Positions 18,299 to 27,782 of a DNA stretch of 64,000 nucleotides are shown here, in pieces (position 1 is the first letter of the stretch; each line of letters opens with the position of its first letter). Position numbers and translations under genes: made by a program. This stretch comes from Arenibacter sp. 6A1. Its GTDB lineage: Bacteria > Bacteroidota > Bacteroidia > Flavobacteriales > Flavobacteriaceae. The notes beneath the pieces are model-generated. The model was not told the origin of the DNA, did not search any database, and saw only the letters and a list, made by a program, of their open reading frames with translations. The DNA is taken from positions 40,198 through 104,197 of the forward strand of contig NZ_JAAXCQ010000020.1 of assembly GCF_012272855.1 (NCBI RefSeq), given 5' to 3'.

Positions 18299-21248
18299 CC
18301 TTATATTCTTCCTTTTATTCCAATGGGTATGTTTAGCACAAACATATCCTTCTATTCATTATTCGGCCGAAGGGGAACTACCAAATAATACGGTACGGGC
18401 GCTATTTTTAGACAGTCAGGATATCCTTTGGATTGCTACTAACAATGGGGTGGCAAAAAAACAAAACAATAATTTCAGCTATTTTTTTACCGAAGACGGC
18501 TTGGCCATGAACAGTACTTGGGCCATAGCACAAGACAACCAGGACAATATGTGGTTTGGTAGCTATGGCGGCGGCATCAGCAGATTCGATGGCAAAAACT
18601 TTACGACCTATAGCAAAAAAGATGGTCTTATCCACGATGAAATAACCAAAATGCTCCATATTAATGGTTTTCTCTATGTGGGAACGAGCGATGGTATTTC
18701 TATCATAGATATCAAAACCATGGCCATACATTCTAAAACCCTGGAAAACTCCGATCAATTATTCAGAATCAGTGAATTCTTTGTTTATAAAGACCAAGTG
18801 TATGCTGTTTCTTATAGGTCGGGGACCTATAAAATTGAATTGAACAATGACCATATGTCCATGACGCTGGTTAACGATCAGCAATTTCTTTATGGCGCCC
18901 ATATCGAAAACGATTCCATATTCCTGAGCAACAAAGGTTTTTTTCAAAAACACCATCTTCTAGACTTTCTATCTCCTGCGAATCATCCCGACCCTAGAGC
19001 TTTGGGAACTTCTGTTATTTGGGGTTACCAGAAAACAAAAAAAAACCGACTATTTGCTGCCGCTTGGGGCATGTATGAAAATACTGGTGGGGTGTATGAA
19101 ATAGTGAACGATTCTATGGTATCCATGACTGCTAAAATGGGCATAGAAAGTCAAAAAATTACCACCTTTGCTTATGATCCAGACCTGGAGAAACTCTATG
19201 TAGGAACTTTAAACAATGGTTTTTATGAAATTGAGTTAAATGAATCGGTTCTTTTTCATCCCAAAGAAAATGAAACTGTGTTGGGTTTTGCCCATACTGA
19301 CCAAAGTAGGGCGATATTATATAATGATAAATTAGAGATTGACACCAAGACTATAACGCCCCAGGAATTAAAAAAATGGTCTCAACAATACGTTGCAACC
19401 CACAGCAATAAGCTTCCCAAGTACGAAGACTTTTTTTATGAGTTAAAATATGACACTAAAGCAACCGACATTAAACTATATTCCATTAAGAACCATCTGA
19501 CAGATTATTGGATCAATACTTCTATAGGAATCTACCGTTTTGATAAACAGGGCGTTTTTTTAGCCTATCTCCCCTTACATACCTTAGAGTTTAACTTTAG
19601 CCCAGACAACCAACTTATAGAAACCCACCCCTATCATTCCTTGCGAATTTACTCCAATCTAGCCCCTTTAGAATACACCTATTATTCTGAAGAAGATGTC
19701 CATACCCCCACCTCAGTGGTAGGTTCTTATAGAAACGAACACAAAACCTATTTGCTTTCCGTGTTCCATGGTCTTTTTAGCTATGAAAAAAGATTCCGGT
19801 CTTATTATAAGGACGGCCTTTGGAATGAAAAAAATTTAAGACACATCACAGCAGTTGGGAATAATTTGGCGATATCCAATGAAGAAGGAGACGTCTATAT
19901 CGTAGAAGATGGAAAGGAAGATTTTAAGGTTATAGAAAAAATACCACGGGCGAAAATTCATGGAAACAACATTACTTTTTTAAAGAGCTACGGGAATAAT
20001 ATATTGATAGGAACAGAAAAAGGATTGAACATTATCAATCATGGAAGTTTAATCTTTTTAGACCATGAACAGGGACTAAAACCACCCTTACTTTCTGCCG
20101 AAGTCATAAATAACAAGTTATATGTTGGAAGCAAAAACGGATTTTATTCTGTTCTTCTTGATAGGTTTACGCACATGAACTCCTCAATCACCAATGTTTA
20201 CCCTACAACCTTAAAGGTCCGCGATAGTAGTTATAAGCTCACGGCCAACAAAACTCTCGAAAAATTCCTTTTTGATCACGACCAGAATTCTATTCGAATA
20301 ACCTTTAAAACCAATAAGCACCCCTACCCCAATAAATTACGGTATCAATACAGGCTGCACCCATCTGAAGCATGGAGCAGCCCTTCTACAGAACCAGAAT
20401 TGTTTTTTCCTTATTTGGAGCCTAACACTTACAATATAGCTGTTAAAATCACCGATGCAAGTACCGGTTTCCATACGGAAAAAGCCCTGCTAGGATTTGA
20501 AATATCGCCTCCTTATTATAAAAAATGGTGGTTTACATGCCTTCTTGCCTTGTTTTTTATAGGGGTGATTATAGCCTATTTTAAAAATGAAATCCGAAAA
20601 AACAATCGTTTTGAACACCAAAAAAGTCTGTTTCAAAAAAGGGTAGAAGAAACTAAAATGGAAGCCCTATTGGCACAGATGAATCCTCATTTTATTTTTA
20701 ACACCTTAAATTCCATTCAACATTATATAGCTAGTAATGACAAAGAGAAGGCCATCCGATACCTTGGTAAGTTTTCGCAATTAATCCGTACAAATTTGGA
20801 CAACTCTAGCCTTCCTTTTATTAGTTTGGAAGATGAGTTGGAGTATTTGACTAACTATATTGAAATAGAAAATATTCGGTATCAAAAGCGGGTTAAGGTT
20901 TCCATTACTGTTGACGATTCCGTAGACCTGTACGCCACAAAAATACCAACTATGATCTTGCAGCCGTTCGTAGAAAATGTTTTTGTACACGCTTTTCCAG
21001 AACGGATAAAAAATCCTACCCTCACCCTGTCGTTTCAGTATACCGATACTAAACTATTAAAATGTAGGGTTAAGGACAACGGTATAGGCAAGCAAAGTAA
21101 AAGAGCCACGCCCCTACACACCTCCAAAGGACTGGCTTTGGTAAAGGAACGTTTAAAATTATTAGGTTATGATGTAGATGCGACCCTTAACCTGATCTAT
21201 ACCAATAGCGGGACTGAAGTAACCGTAATCCTAGACCCAGAGCGTTAA
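18285..21248 (+). CDS. Propeller-type sensor histidine kinase (LytS/YehU class)
   Basis: 987 aa. A signal peptide (about 1-19, WVCLAQ) is followed by a two-component-regulator beta-propeller (~25-620, with repeats such as DILWIATNNGV and DNMWFGSYGGG). Then come a Y_Y_Y immunoglobulin-like domain (~675-740), one membrane helix (~747-766), a His_kinase dimerisation box MNPHFIFNTLNSI (His near 802) and an ATPase domain (LQPFVENVFVHAF, DNGIGK). It should sense an extracytoplasmic ligand, often a glycan breakdown product in Bacteroidota, and phosphorylate the LytTR partner. The start is a TTG inside the regulator gene; no in-frame ATG would preserve the signal peptide. Confidence 0.88.
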   Translation: MEKINLIFFLLFQWVCLAQTYPSIHYSAEGELPNNTVRALFLDSQDILWIATNNGVAKKQNNNFSYFFTEDGLAMNSTWAIAQDNQDNMWFGSYGGGISRFDGKNFTTYSKKDGLIHDEITKMLHINGFLYVGTSDGISIIDIKTMAIHSKTLENSDQLFRISEFFVYKDQVYAVSYRSGTYKIELNNDHMSMTLVNDQQFLYGAHIENDSIFLSNKGFFQKHHLLDFLSPANHPDPRALGTSVIWGYQKTKKNRLFAAAWGMYENTGGVYEIVNDSMVSMTAKMGIESQKITTFAYDPDLEKLYVGTLNNGFYEIELNESVLFHPKENETVLGFAHTDQSRAILYNDKLEIDTKTITPQELKKWSQQYVATHSNKLPKYEDFFYELKYDTKATDIKLYSIKNHLTDYWINTSIGIYRFDKQGVFLAYLPLHTLEFNFSPDNQLIETHPYHSLRIYSNLAPLEYTYYSEEDVHTPTSVVGSYRNEHKTYLLSVFHGLFSYEKRFRSYYKDGLWNEKNLRHITAVGNNLAISNEEGDVYIVEDGKEDFKVIEKIPRAKIHGNNITFLKSYGNNILIGTEKGLNIINHGSLIFLDHEQGLKPPLLSAEVINNKLYVGSKNGFYSVLLDRFTHMNSSITNVYPTTLKVRDSSYKLTANKTLEKFLFDHDQNSIRITFKTNKHPYPNKLRYQYRLHPSEAWSSPSTEPELFFPYLEPNTYNIAVKITDASTGFHTEKALLGFEISPPYYKKWWFTCLLALFFIGVIIAYFKNEIRKNNRFEHQKSLFQKRVEETKMEALLAQMNPHFIFNTLNSIQHYIASNDKEKAIRYLGKFSQLIRTNLDNSSLPFISLEDELEYLTNYIEIENIRYQKRVKVSITVDDSVDLYATKIPTMILQPFVENVFVHAFPERIKNPTLTLSFQYTDTKLLKCRVKDNGIGKQSKRATPLHTSKGLALVKERLKLLGYDVDATLNLIYTNSGTEVTVILDPER

Positions 21249-21335
21249 TCCAAAAAAAACTGACGTTTATATATTAGGACTTTTTAAGAGTAGAATGATC
21301 TTTAAATTACGTTCAAATCTTAAAATTACATCATT

Positions 21336-21488
21336 ATGGCAACCTATAAATGTGTGTCCTGTGGTATTACCAGAAACGACTCTTTAATTTCAAAATTTAC
21401 TACGCCTCCGATATGTGTGATTACCCATCATACTGCAGCGATGACCTCTCATTCCTGGGCTAAAATTGCGAATGAAGATTATTACTAA
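21336..21488 (+). CDS. 50-aa Cys/His-rich small protein
   Basis: An ATG-to-TAA frame of 51 codons. The protein starts MATYKCVSCG, with Cys6 and Cys9 as a CxxC, then Cys27 with His31-His32, giving a possible single zinc site, and ends EDYY. The composition is not that of random AT-rich DNA. It is co-directional with and 87 nt downstream of the LytTR/kinase operon. I do not recognise the family. It could be an output gene of the two-component system, a zinc-ribbon fragment or a modified peptide precursor. Confidence 0.5.
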   Translation: MATYKCVSCGITRNDSLISKFTTPPICVITHHTAAMTSHSWAKIANEDYY

Positions 21489-21766
21489 TACAACTACAAA
21501 TCTATAGTCCATTAGAGAACGACAGCATACCCTTTTATTATGCTCCACCAGATTAATCCGTTTTCATGGCTGCATCATTTTAGCACTTCAACCAACTTAA
21601 AAGTTATCAAGTCTTTTGTGATTTTTACAAGTCGATAGCTCCCAAAAATTCAGTTCACACTTATAATCAATAAGCTTCCCGTAAGAATTGCAAATGGCGA
21701 GAGTAGCCTTATAATCGTTGGTTTTAATACTGCCGCACATTTTAGTGCATACTGATGGTGCATTTT

Positions 21767-22033
21767 TCAAGGCACAAAGTACAACACTATAGAAGTTACT
21801 ACCATTATACCCCCGAAGATTTTAAACGCGATGGGGAAATCTGACATATCTGCGTACACGATCATAGCAATTGCCGGCAGCAATCGTATACTGATCTCGG
21901 TATAATGTATCAGATTTGTACTTGCGGCTTTCTTTATGATTTTCCTGGTATTTATAGGAGCTAAAACCATCAAAAAACCAACCCCTATTAGGAATATCCC
22001 AAAAAATATTATTGTCCATTTTGCCAGGATCAT
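21767..22033 (-). CDS. Small integral membrane protein
   Basis: 88 aa with three hydrophobic segments: an N-terminal one (WTIIFFGIFLIGVGFLMVL), a middle one around LLPAIAMIVY and a C-terminal one (FGGIMVVTSIVLYFVP). It resembles a flavobacterial family of unknown function with an 'STNLIHYTEI' loop and a terminal YFVP. I chose the ATG at 22033, giving MILAKW directly before the first helix. A longer start at 22075 adds 14 basic residues and cannot be excluded. Confidence 0.6.
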   Translation of the reverse strand: MILAKWTIIFFGIFLIGVGFLMVLAPINTRKIIKKAASTNLIHYTEISIRLLPAIAMIVYADMSDFPIAFKIFGGIMVVTSIVLYFVP

Positions 22034-22497
22034 CTTTTCCGCTTTCTTTCTTAAATATAATGAATAAGAAATCATAAAGATGTTTTCCCTTTGTTATAGA
22101 TTTCGAATTACAAGTATTTCTAGTGTTTTTTTTGCCCAATTAACTTTCTTCTCACCAGCTTTTTGGGATAGATTCCTTTGCCTCTTTTCCTAATTGGCAT
22201 ATTACATCAACCCTCCTATGTTACGCGTTAGGGACCGCGGCGGCATCCCCGTAGCGGAGCAAGGGATATAGCCAAGGGCACGCCCGCCGAAGGAGGGAAC
22301 GCCCAAAAGAGTATCCCAATAGGCCATAGAAATTCCCATGGCCATAGCTTCCTTAAAAGATTCCACCCCTAATTGCCCTTTCTATTATTAAACATCAGCA
22401 TCTAACACAACACCTCATAATTTCCCCGAAAAGGAGCACGCTTTTCTCAAATAAATCCCATAACTTTAATTACCCCTGGCTTGTAAACAGCGTTTTT
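22034..22497. other. Intergenic region, 464 bases, with repeat copy C
   Basis: Holds repeat copy C (22225-22304) between divergently transcribed genes. A TAACTTTA string near 22462 is a weak candidate -7 element for the exonuclease gene. Confidence 0.5.
22225..22304 (+). repeat. 80-bp GC-rich interspersed repeat, copy C
   Basis: Same length and ends as copies A and B, with point differences: GGGACCGCGG instead of GGGATGGCGG, GTAGCGGAGC in the centre, and GGGCACGCCCGCC near the right. The change at GGGATG destroys the first stem seen in A, B and D. Confidence 0.88.
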
Positions 22498-23859
22498 ATG
22501 TATTCCATCGTCGATATAGAAACTACTAGCAACGGTATCCAAGGCAATAAGATTACGGAAATTTCTATTTTCAAGTTTGATGGCCGTGAAATCATCGAAG
22601 AATTTACCTCCTTGGTGAATCCGCAATGCCCGATCGCTACTTTTATCACTGGGTTAACTGGTATTGATAACGATATGGTTCGCCATGCTCCTAAGCTAGA
22701 GGACATCGCTACAAGGATTTTGGAAATTACACAAGACACTATTTTCGTTGCCCATAATGTCAATTTTGATTATCGTGTCATAAAACACGAGTTTGAGACC
22801 ATCGGTATTCCTTTCTCCCGAAGAAAACTATGTACCGTACGACTTTCCAGAAAATTAATTCCAGGGTATAATTCCTATAGTCTAGGAAAACTATGCTCTT
22901 CACTAAACATCCCCCTAACCAACAGGCATAGGGCCCGGGGCGATGCCCATGCCACGGTACTCTTATTGCAACATTTACTACAGACCAAGAATGCCGAAAC
23001 GGTATTTGATACCTTCTTAAATGCACGATCTCAGCAAGCCACCCTACCCCCCTCCTTGCCCATGGAGGTTTTTGAAAAACTCCCCAATTTGCCGGGGGTC
23101 TATTATTTTAAAAACAACCAGGGCGAAATTATATATATCGGCAAAGCCATTGATATAAAAAAAAGGGTCCTAGGTCATTTTTACAATAAGGCGAACAAAG
23201 AAATCCGTTTGTGCCAAGAAACACATGATATCGGATTTGAATTATCGGGTAACGAATTAATTGCGCTTTTAATGGAATCTGCCGCCATTAAGAAACATTT
23301 CCCAAAATACAATAGAAGCCAAAAAAACAACGCTCAAGAATACGGTATTTTTACCTATGAAGATAGAAATGGAATATTTCATTTGGCCTATAATAGGCTT
23401 AAATTAATCCCCAATCCATTGCTTAGCTTTCCCCATATCACGGAGTGTAGGTTGTTTTTAGAACAACTCTGCCAAGACTTTGAGCTCTGTCCCAAATATT
23501 GCCATTTGCAAGAAAACACCAGTAGTTGTTCGCATTACAAAATTAGCAGTTGTGCGGGCATCTGTAAAGGAGAGGAATCTATTTCTGAATACAACAAAAA
23601 GGTCAAAGACGCCATTGTTGGAATAACATCTAACCTTCAAAATATTTGCATTAAGGAGAAAGGCAGGCATGCCGATGAGGAAGCATTTATCCTAATTTCC
23701 AACGGCTTGTATAAGGGCTATGGCTTTGTTCCAAAAGACCATTCGGTGCAGACTATTGAAGAATTGAATCCTTATATCGCCCCTCAAAAAGACAATAGGG
23801 ATATTAAAAACATCATTGCTACCTACTTACGGAAATACCCTTCTAAAAACATTATTTAA
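22498..23859 (+). CDS. DEDDh exonuclease - GIY-YIG nuclease fusion
   Basis: 453 aa. Residues 1-170 form a DnaQ-like 3'-5' exonuclease: Exo I VDIETT (Asp6, Glu8), Exo II AHNVNFDYRV, and Exo III HRARGDAHAT (His, Asp). Residues ~195-275 form a UvrC/Cho-type GIY-YIG domain (PGVYYFKN ... IIYIGKA ... KKRV). The C-terminus (~290-453) is unassigned and contains a Cys-rich patch around CPKYCHLQ, SCSHYK and SCAGICKG. Fusions of DnaQ epsilon with UvrC N-terminal domains are known in Bacteroidota and Actinobacteria and are thought to work in DNA repair. Cytoplasmic and monocistronic. Confidence 0.85.
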   Translation: MYSIVDIETTSNGIQGNKITEISIFKFDGREIIEEFTSLVNPQCPIATFITGLTGIDNDMVRHAPKLEDIATRILEITQDTIFVAHNVNFDYRVIKHEFETIGIPFSRRKLCTVRLSRKLIPGYNSYSLGKLCSSLNIPLTNRHRARGDAHATVLLLQHLLQTKNAETVFDTFLNARSQQATLPPSLPMEVFEKLPNLPGVYYFKNNQGEIIYIGKAIDIKKRVLGHFYNKANKEIRLCQETHDIGFELSGNELIALLMESAAIKKHFPKYNRSQKNNAQEYGIFTYEDRNGIFHLAYNRLKLIPNPLLSFPHITECRLFLEQLCQDFELCPKYCHLQENTSSCSHYKISSCAGICKGEESISEYNKKVKDAIVGITSNLQNICIKEKGRHADEEAFILISNGLYKGYGFVPKDHSVQTIEELNPYIAPQKDNRDIKNIIATYLRKYPSKNII

Positions 23860-23905
23860 GAACAGCCTTGGTACAGGAATAAAAAAGTTCGGACCAATCG
23901 CGGCC

Positions 23906-24034
23906 TTATTTTTTCTTGTCACCGTACATTAATAACAGTACTACAGTTACCAATCCGACACATACGGCACCGAAAATAGCGATCATTATTATTCCGTTTC
24001 CCCAATTTACCAGTGGCAAGTAATTTACTATCAT
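23906..24034 (-). CDS. Small single-TM protein, 42 aa
   Basis: ATG-to-TAA frame. A short N-terminus with WGNG is followed by a ~22-residue hydrophobic helix (IIMIAIFGAVCVGLVTVVLL) and a charged end MYGDKKK. The positive-inside pattern fits an N-out, C-in anchor. No family is recognised. It lies downstream of a terminator on the same strand, so it needs its own promoter, which I did not find. Confidence 0.45.
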   Translation of the reverse strand: MIVNYLPLVNWGNGIIMIAIFGAVCVGLVTVVLLLMYGDKKK

Positions 24035-24272
24035 AGCGATCCTTCTAAAAAATTATAACCGCTAAAATATCGACAAGGCCATCAAAAAAATATGACAAAT
24101 ATCATTTTTCCAATAAAATCAGGAATCATGGTCTCTAAGGTCCTTGCTAGTGTTTTAATCTGCTGACACATATCGTTATTTACGATTCACCTGCCAAACC
24201 AGCTCCTTTTCATTGCTTGGTACCGACTGTTCTTAACAGCAACCCGATTTTTAGTGTTACAACAATATACCG

Positions 24273-24308
24273 CAAAAAAAACCCTCCAATTTTGATTAAA
24301 AAGGAGGG
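24273..24308 (-). terminator. Rho-independent terminator of the CstB-like gene
   Basis: CCCTCC (24282-24287) pairs with GGAGGG (24303-24308), extended by A/T pairs. On the minus strand it is followed by a run of T. It begins 73 nt after the stop. Confidence 0.7.
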
Positions 24309-24381
24309 GTCTTGGACGTTCAGTCCTTTATAATGACATGGTGTCCTTATGGGGATTAGCCCCTATACTATTGATCAGTAT

Positions 24382-25791
24382 TTACAAGCTTGTTGGGCAC
24401 ACATATTCGGTGACAGCTACCCCTGCTTTTTTAATTGCGGCAAAGCCACCCCCAACATCGATTAGGTTATGGATACCCCTGCTTTTTAATATGGAAGCTG
24501 CAATTACCGATCTATAACCACCAGCGCAATGTACGTAGAAGGTCTCTTCTTTGGGAAACTGTCCCATATGGTTATTTAAGAAATCTAAAGGCGTATTGTC
24601 GGCATCAATAACATGTTCTGACAAATATTCTGTTTCTTTTCGCACGTCGAAAACCGGAATATTTTTATCGGATAATGTTTCTTTAAGTTCTTCTGCAGGA
24701 TAGGACGTAATGGTATCATAATCTCTACCCGAAGTTTTCCAAGCCTCAAAACTCCCTTTTAAGTACCCAATAGTACCATCGAAACCTACACGGGAGAGTC
24801 TAATTAAAGCCTCTTCTTCCCTTCCCTCCGGGGCTACCAATAAAATCGTTTGGTTTACATCGGCTATTAAAGCTCCTACCCATGGTGCAAACCCACCGTC
24901 TAGGCCAATAAAAATAGAACGAGGCACATAGCCTTTTACAAATTCGCTTTGGTGGCGTACATCCAAAATCACCGCATCGGTAGCATTGGCTGCCTCTTCA
25001 AATTCTTCTGGTGTAAGTGCTGTGGTTCCTCTTTCGAGCACTTCGGCTATATCTTCATACCCTTCTTTGTTCATTTGAACGTTTAATGGGAAGTATTTTG
25101 GAGGAGGCAACAATCCATCGGTTACCTCTTTTACAAACTCTTCCTTGGTCATATCTGCTCTCAGGGCATAGTTCATTTTTTTCTGGTTCCCCAAGGTATC
25201 CACTGTTTCTTTCATCATGTTCTTCCCGCATGCAGATCCTGCACCATGTGCGGGGTACACGATAACATCATCTGACAGTGTCATTATTTTATTTCTAAGG
25301 CTGTCAAATAAGATCCCAGCCAAATCTTCCTGGGTCATATCAGCAGCTTTCTGGGCCAAATCTGGTCTCCCTACATCTCCTAAGAACAAGGTGTCTCCCG
25401 AAAATATGGCATGGTCCTTCCCGTTTTTATCTTTCAATAAATAGGTAGTACTTTCCATAGTATGCCCAGGGGTATGCAATACTTTTATAGTAATATCGCC
25501 TAAAGGAAATTCCTGTCCATCGGTAGCAATTATTGCATCAAAAGACGGATTTGCCAAGGGCCCAAAAACTATAGGTGCACCGGTTTCCTTGGATAGGGTT
25601 ACATGGCCGCTGACAAAATCGGCATGAAAATGAGTTTCAAAAATATACTTTACAACTGCCTTATCTGTTTTTACCCTTTCTAAATATGGTGTTATTTCCC
25701 GTAATGGATCTATGATAGCCACCTCTCCTTTACTTTCTATGTAATAGGCGCCTTGTGCTAAACAACCCGTATATATTTGTTCTATATTCAT
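24382..25791 (-). CDS. CstB-like persulfide dioxygenase - rhodanese
   Basis: 469 aa in three parts. Residues 1-~245 are a metallo-beta-lactamase-fold persulfide dioxygenase: ETHFHADFVSGH near 50, HTPGHT, and FSGDTLFLGDVGRPD. Residues ~260-360 are a rhodanese domain whose catalytic loop reads APEGREE and lacks the Cys. Residues ~370-469 are a second rhodanese with an intact active loop HCAGGYRS. This order (PDO, pseudo-rhodanese, active rhodanese) is that of CstB, which oxidises persulfides and forms thiosulfate in sulfide detoxification. Cytoplasmic. Its own TAATTTTG element precedes it although SulP lies upstream on the same strand. Confidence 0.88.
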   Translation of the reverse strand: MNIEQIYTGCLAQGAYYIESKGEVAIIDPLREITPYLERVKTDKAVVKYIFETHFHADFVSGHVTLSKETGAPIVFGPLANPSFDAIIATDGQEFPLGDITIKVLHTPGHTMESTTYLLKDKNGKDHAIFSGDTLFLGDVGRPDLAQKAADMTQEDLAGILFDSLRNKIMTLSDDVIVYPAHGAGSACGKNMMKETVDTLGNQKKMNYALRADMTKEEFVKEVTDGLLPPPKYFPLNVQMNKEGYEDIAEVLERGTTALTPEEFEEAANATDAVILDVRHQSEFVKGYVPRSIFIGLDGGFAPWVGALIADVNQTILLVAPEGREEEALIRLSRVGFDGTIGYLKGSFEAWKTSGRDYDTITSYPAEELKETLSDKNIPVFDVRKETEYLSEHVIDADNTPLDFLNNHMGQFPKEETFYVHCAGGYRSVIAASILKSRGIHNLIDVGGGFAAIKKAGVAVTEYVCPTSL

Positions 25792-25861
25792 ACTATTAAC
25801 TTTTAATATTTATACTCAGGAATCATATCCCTAAAAAAATCTCTATTTATTTTCTGTACCC

Positions 25862-25869
25862 CAAAATTA
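25862..25869 (-). promoter_or_regulatory. -7 element TAATTTTG of the CstB-like gene
   Basis: An exact TAnnTTTG match followed by GGG, about 70 nt before the ATG, in the 106-nt gap after SulP. The 11-mer TAATTTTGGGG is shared with the SulP promoter. Confidence 0.6.
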
Positions 25870-25897
25870 CAGCTTCTTTATTACTCTATAAGTAACT

Positions 25898-27622
25898 TTA
25901 GTTGCTTAGGTTTTGGTGTGCTACTCTTGCCCATAAGGAAGGCCCGGAATTAGGATCATCATGATAGGCCACTGCCTCTTTGATGGTAATGAAAAGATTT
26001 TCTTTTCCCAAATAATCGATCAGACCACTTCGGAATATAATATCCCTTGTCGGACCGATAGCCCCTGCTATATACAAGTGAAGGTTCTTTTTTTGCATTT
26101 CTTCCAAAACACTCATCAGCATATTGGAGGCAGAATCGTCTATATAATTAATGGCTTCGGCATTTAATATCACTGCTCTTAGCGGTTCGCCTTTTGCTTG
26201 GATATATTTTAGCAACTTACTTTTAAAGTATACCGAATTGCCAAAATATAGTTGGGCATCGAAGCGTACGATCAACAGGTCTTCGCGAATGATCACATCC
26301 TCTCCAAAACGGTTTATATTTTTATAATAATCAGAATCTTTCAGCTTCCCCAAAACTGCAAAATGGGGTTTAGAGGTCCTATACACCATCAATAATAAAG
26401 AAAGGAGCGTCCCTATCAGGATACCTTCGACGATCCCCATGGACAGGGTAAAGAAAAAGGTAATTAGCAGCACCATAAATTCATCTTTTCGGGCCTTCCA
26501 CAGACTTTTAGGGTAGCTTACATCTATAAGGCTAAAAACAGAAACCATTATAATAGACCCTAGGGCAGCATTGGGCAAATGATAAAACAAGGGGGTAAGA
26601 TACAAAAGGGTCAGGGCTACCATGGCCACGGAAATTATAGACGCTATGGTCGTTTTTGCTCCTGCCTCATAATTTATCGCCGATCTAGAAAAGCTAGAGG
26701 TCACCGGATAGGCCTGGAAAAAAGACCCTACTATATTGGAGGTCCCCAAGGCTACCAATTCTTGGTTTGGCTCTATGGTTTCTAACTTGGCTTTTTCCTC
26801 TAGGGCTTTCCCTATGGATATAGTCTCTAAATAGCCCACCAAAGCCAAGGTTAAAGCTATGGGCCAAATATCATTAATCAGAGCCATATCAATCATTGGA
26901 AATTGGAAGGAAGGAAAACCAGAAGGCACCTTGCCTACCACCTCCACGCCATAGGCTTCGAGCTCAAAATAATATACCGATAATATACTGGCAACGACCA
27001 CTAATAAAATGGCCGGGAATTTTTTAAACCACTTTTTAAATAGTACTATGGTAAATATCCCCACCATCCCAATGGCCAAATCGTAAAAATTAGTTTCGGG
27101 TATTTTTTCAAAGGCATGGAGCACCAATTCGTGGAATTTACTGCTATTTTCCATCTTTAATCCCAGCAAATGCTTTATCTGGCTAAAAATTATAATCAAG
27201 GCCGCGGCAGAAGTAAAGCCGCTAATGACGGGTCTGGACATAAAATTGACTAAAAACCCCATCCTAAAAAGTCCCAAGACAAGCTGAAACGCTCCTACCA
27301 TAAAAGATAATAGTAAGGCTGTTGCAATATAATTCTCTATTCCAACAATGGCCAGGGTTCCCAATCCTGCCCCTACCAACAAAGAATCCATGGCCACAGG
27401 GCCGACGGCTACATTCCTAGAAGTGCCTAAAAAAGCATATACAAGCGCTGGCAATAAGGATGCGTAAAGCCCATAAACGGGCGGAAGGCCCGCAATCATG
27501 GCATAGGCCATTCCCTGTGGAATTAGGATTACCCCTACGGTAAACCCCGCCACAACATCGTTTCCAAATTTCTGCTTATTGTATTTGGGAAGCCACTCCA
27601 AAAAAGGTAAAAACCTGTTCAT
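25898..27622 (-). CDS. SulP-family anion transporter with STAS domain
   Basis: 574 aa. Residues ~20-420 are the membrane part: GFTVGVILIPQGMAYAMIAGLPPVYGLYASL is the SulP signature (broken here at PQGMAYA and PVYGLY), followed by SRPVISGFTSAAA. Residues ~435-560 form the cytoplasmic STAS domain (LLIVRFDAQLYFGN, EAINYIDDSASNML). SulP proteins move sulfate, bicarbonate or other anions; sulfate or sulfite is suggested by the adjacent CstB-like gene. Its promoter element lies only 4 nt before the ATG. Confidence 0.88.
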   Translation of the reverse strand: MNRFLPFLEWLPKYNKQKFGNDVVAGFTVGVILIPQGMAYAMIAGLPPVYGLYASLLPALVYAFLGTSRNVAVGPVAMDSLLVGAGLGTLAIVGIENYIATALLLSFMVGAFQLVLGLFRMGFLVNFMSRPVISGFTSAAALIIIFSQIKHLLGLKMENSSKFHELVLHAFEKIPETNFYDLAIGMVGIFTIVLFKKWFKKFPAILLVVVASILSVYYFELEAYGVEVVGKVPSGFPSFQFPMIDMALINDIWPIALTLALVGYLETISIGKALEEKAKLETIEPNQELVALGTSNIVGSFFQAYPVTSSFSRSAINYEAGAKTTIASIISVAMVALTLLYLTPLFYHLPNAALGSIIMVSVFSLIDVSYPKSLWKARKDEFMVLLITFFFTLSMGIVEGILIGTLLSLLLMVYRTSKPHFAVLGKLKDSDYYKNINRFGEDVIIREDLLIVRFDAQLYFGNSVYFKSKLLKYIQAKGEPLRAVILNAEAINYIDDSASNMLMSVLEEMQKKNLHLYIAGAIGPTRDIIFRSGLIDYLGKENLFITIKEAVAYHDDPNSGPSLWARVAHQNLSN

Positions 27623-27626
27623 TCCC

Positions 27627-27634
27627 CAAAATTA
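27627..27634 (-). promoter_or_regulatory. -7 element TAATTTTG 4 nt before the SulP start
   Basis: An exact TAnnTTTG followed by GGGA and the ATG. Transcription would begin at or next to the start codon, so a leaderless mRNA is expected. Confidence 0.6.
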
Positions 27635-27782
27635 GCATTTAATCCTTAAAGCAAAACCACTATCCCCAGATAATTGTCACATCCTTAACACAAAGCTTGT
27701 TTAAAAAACATAGAAATTATGCTAAAAAACTATACCTTGTAAGCTTGTTTTTATTCAACCTATAAATTTATTAAAGACCACT

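Larger units (their letters stand above)
23860..24381. other. Intergenic region, 522 bases
   Basis: Contains a 42-aa membrane peptide gene (23906-24034, -) and the terminator of the CstB-like gene (24273-24308, -). The rest appears empty. Confidence 0.6.

Noticed and set aside
21263..21315. ACGTTTA and ACGTTCA as paired LytTR binding sites before the 50-aa gene
   Set aside because: The spacing of about 46 nt does not fit the usual ~21-22-nt period of LytTR repeats.
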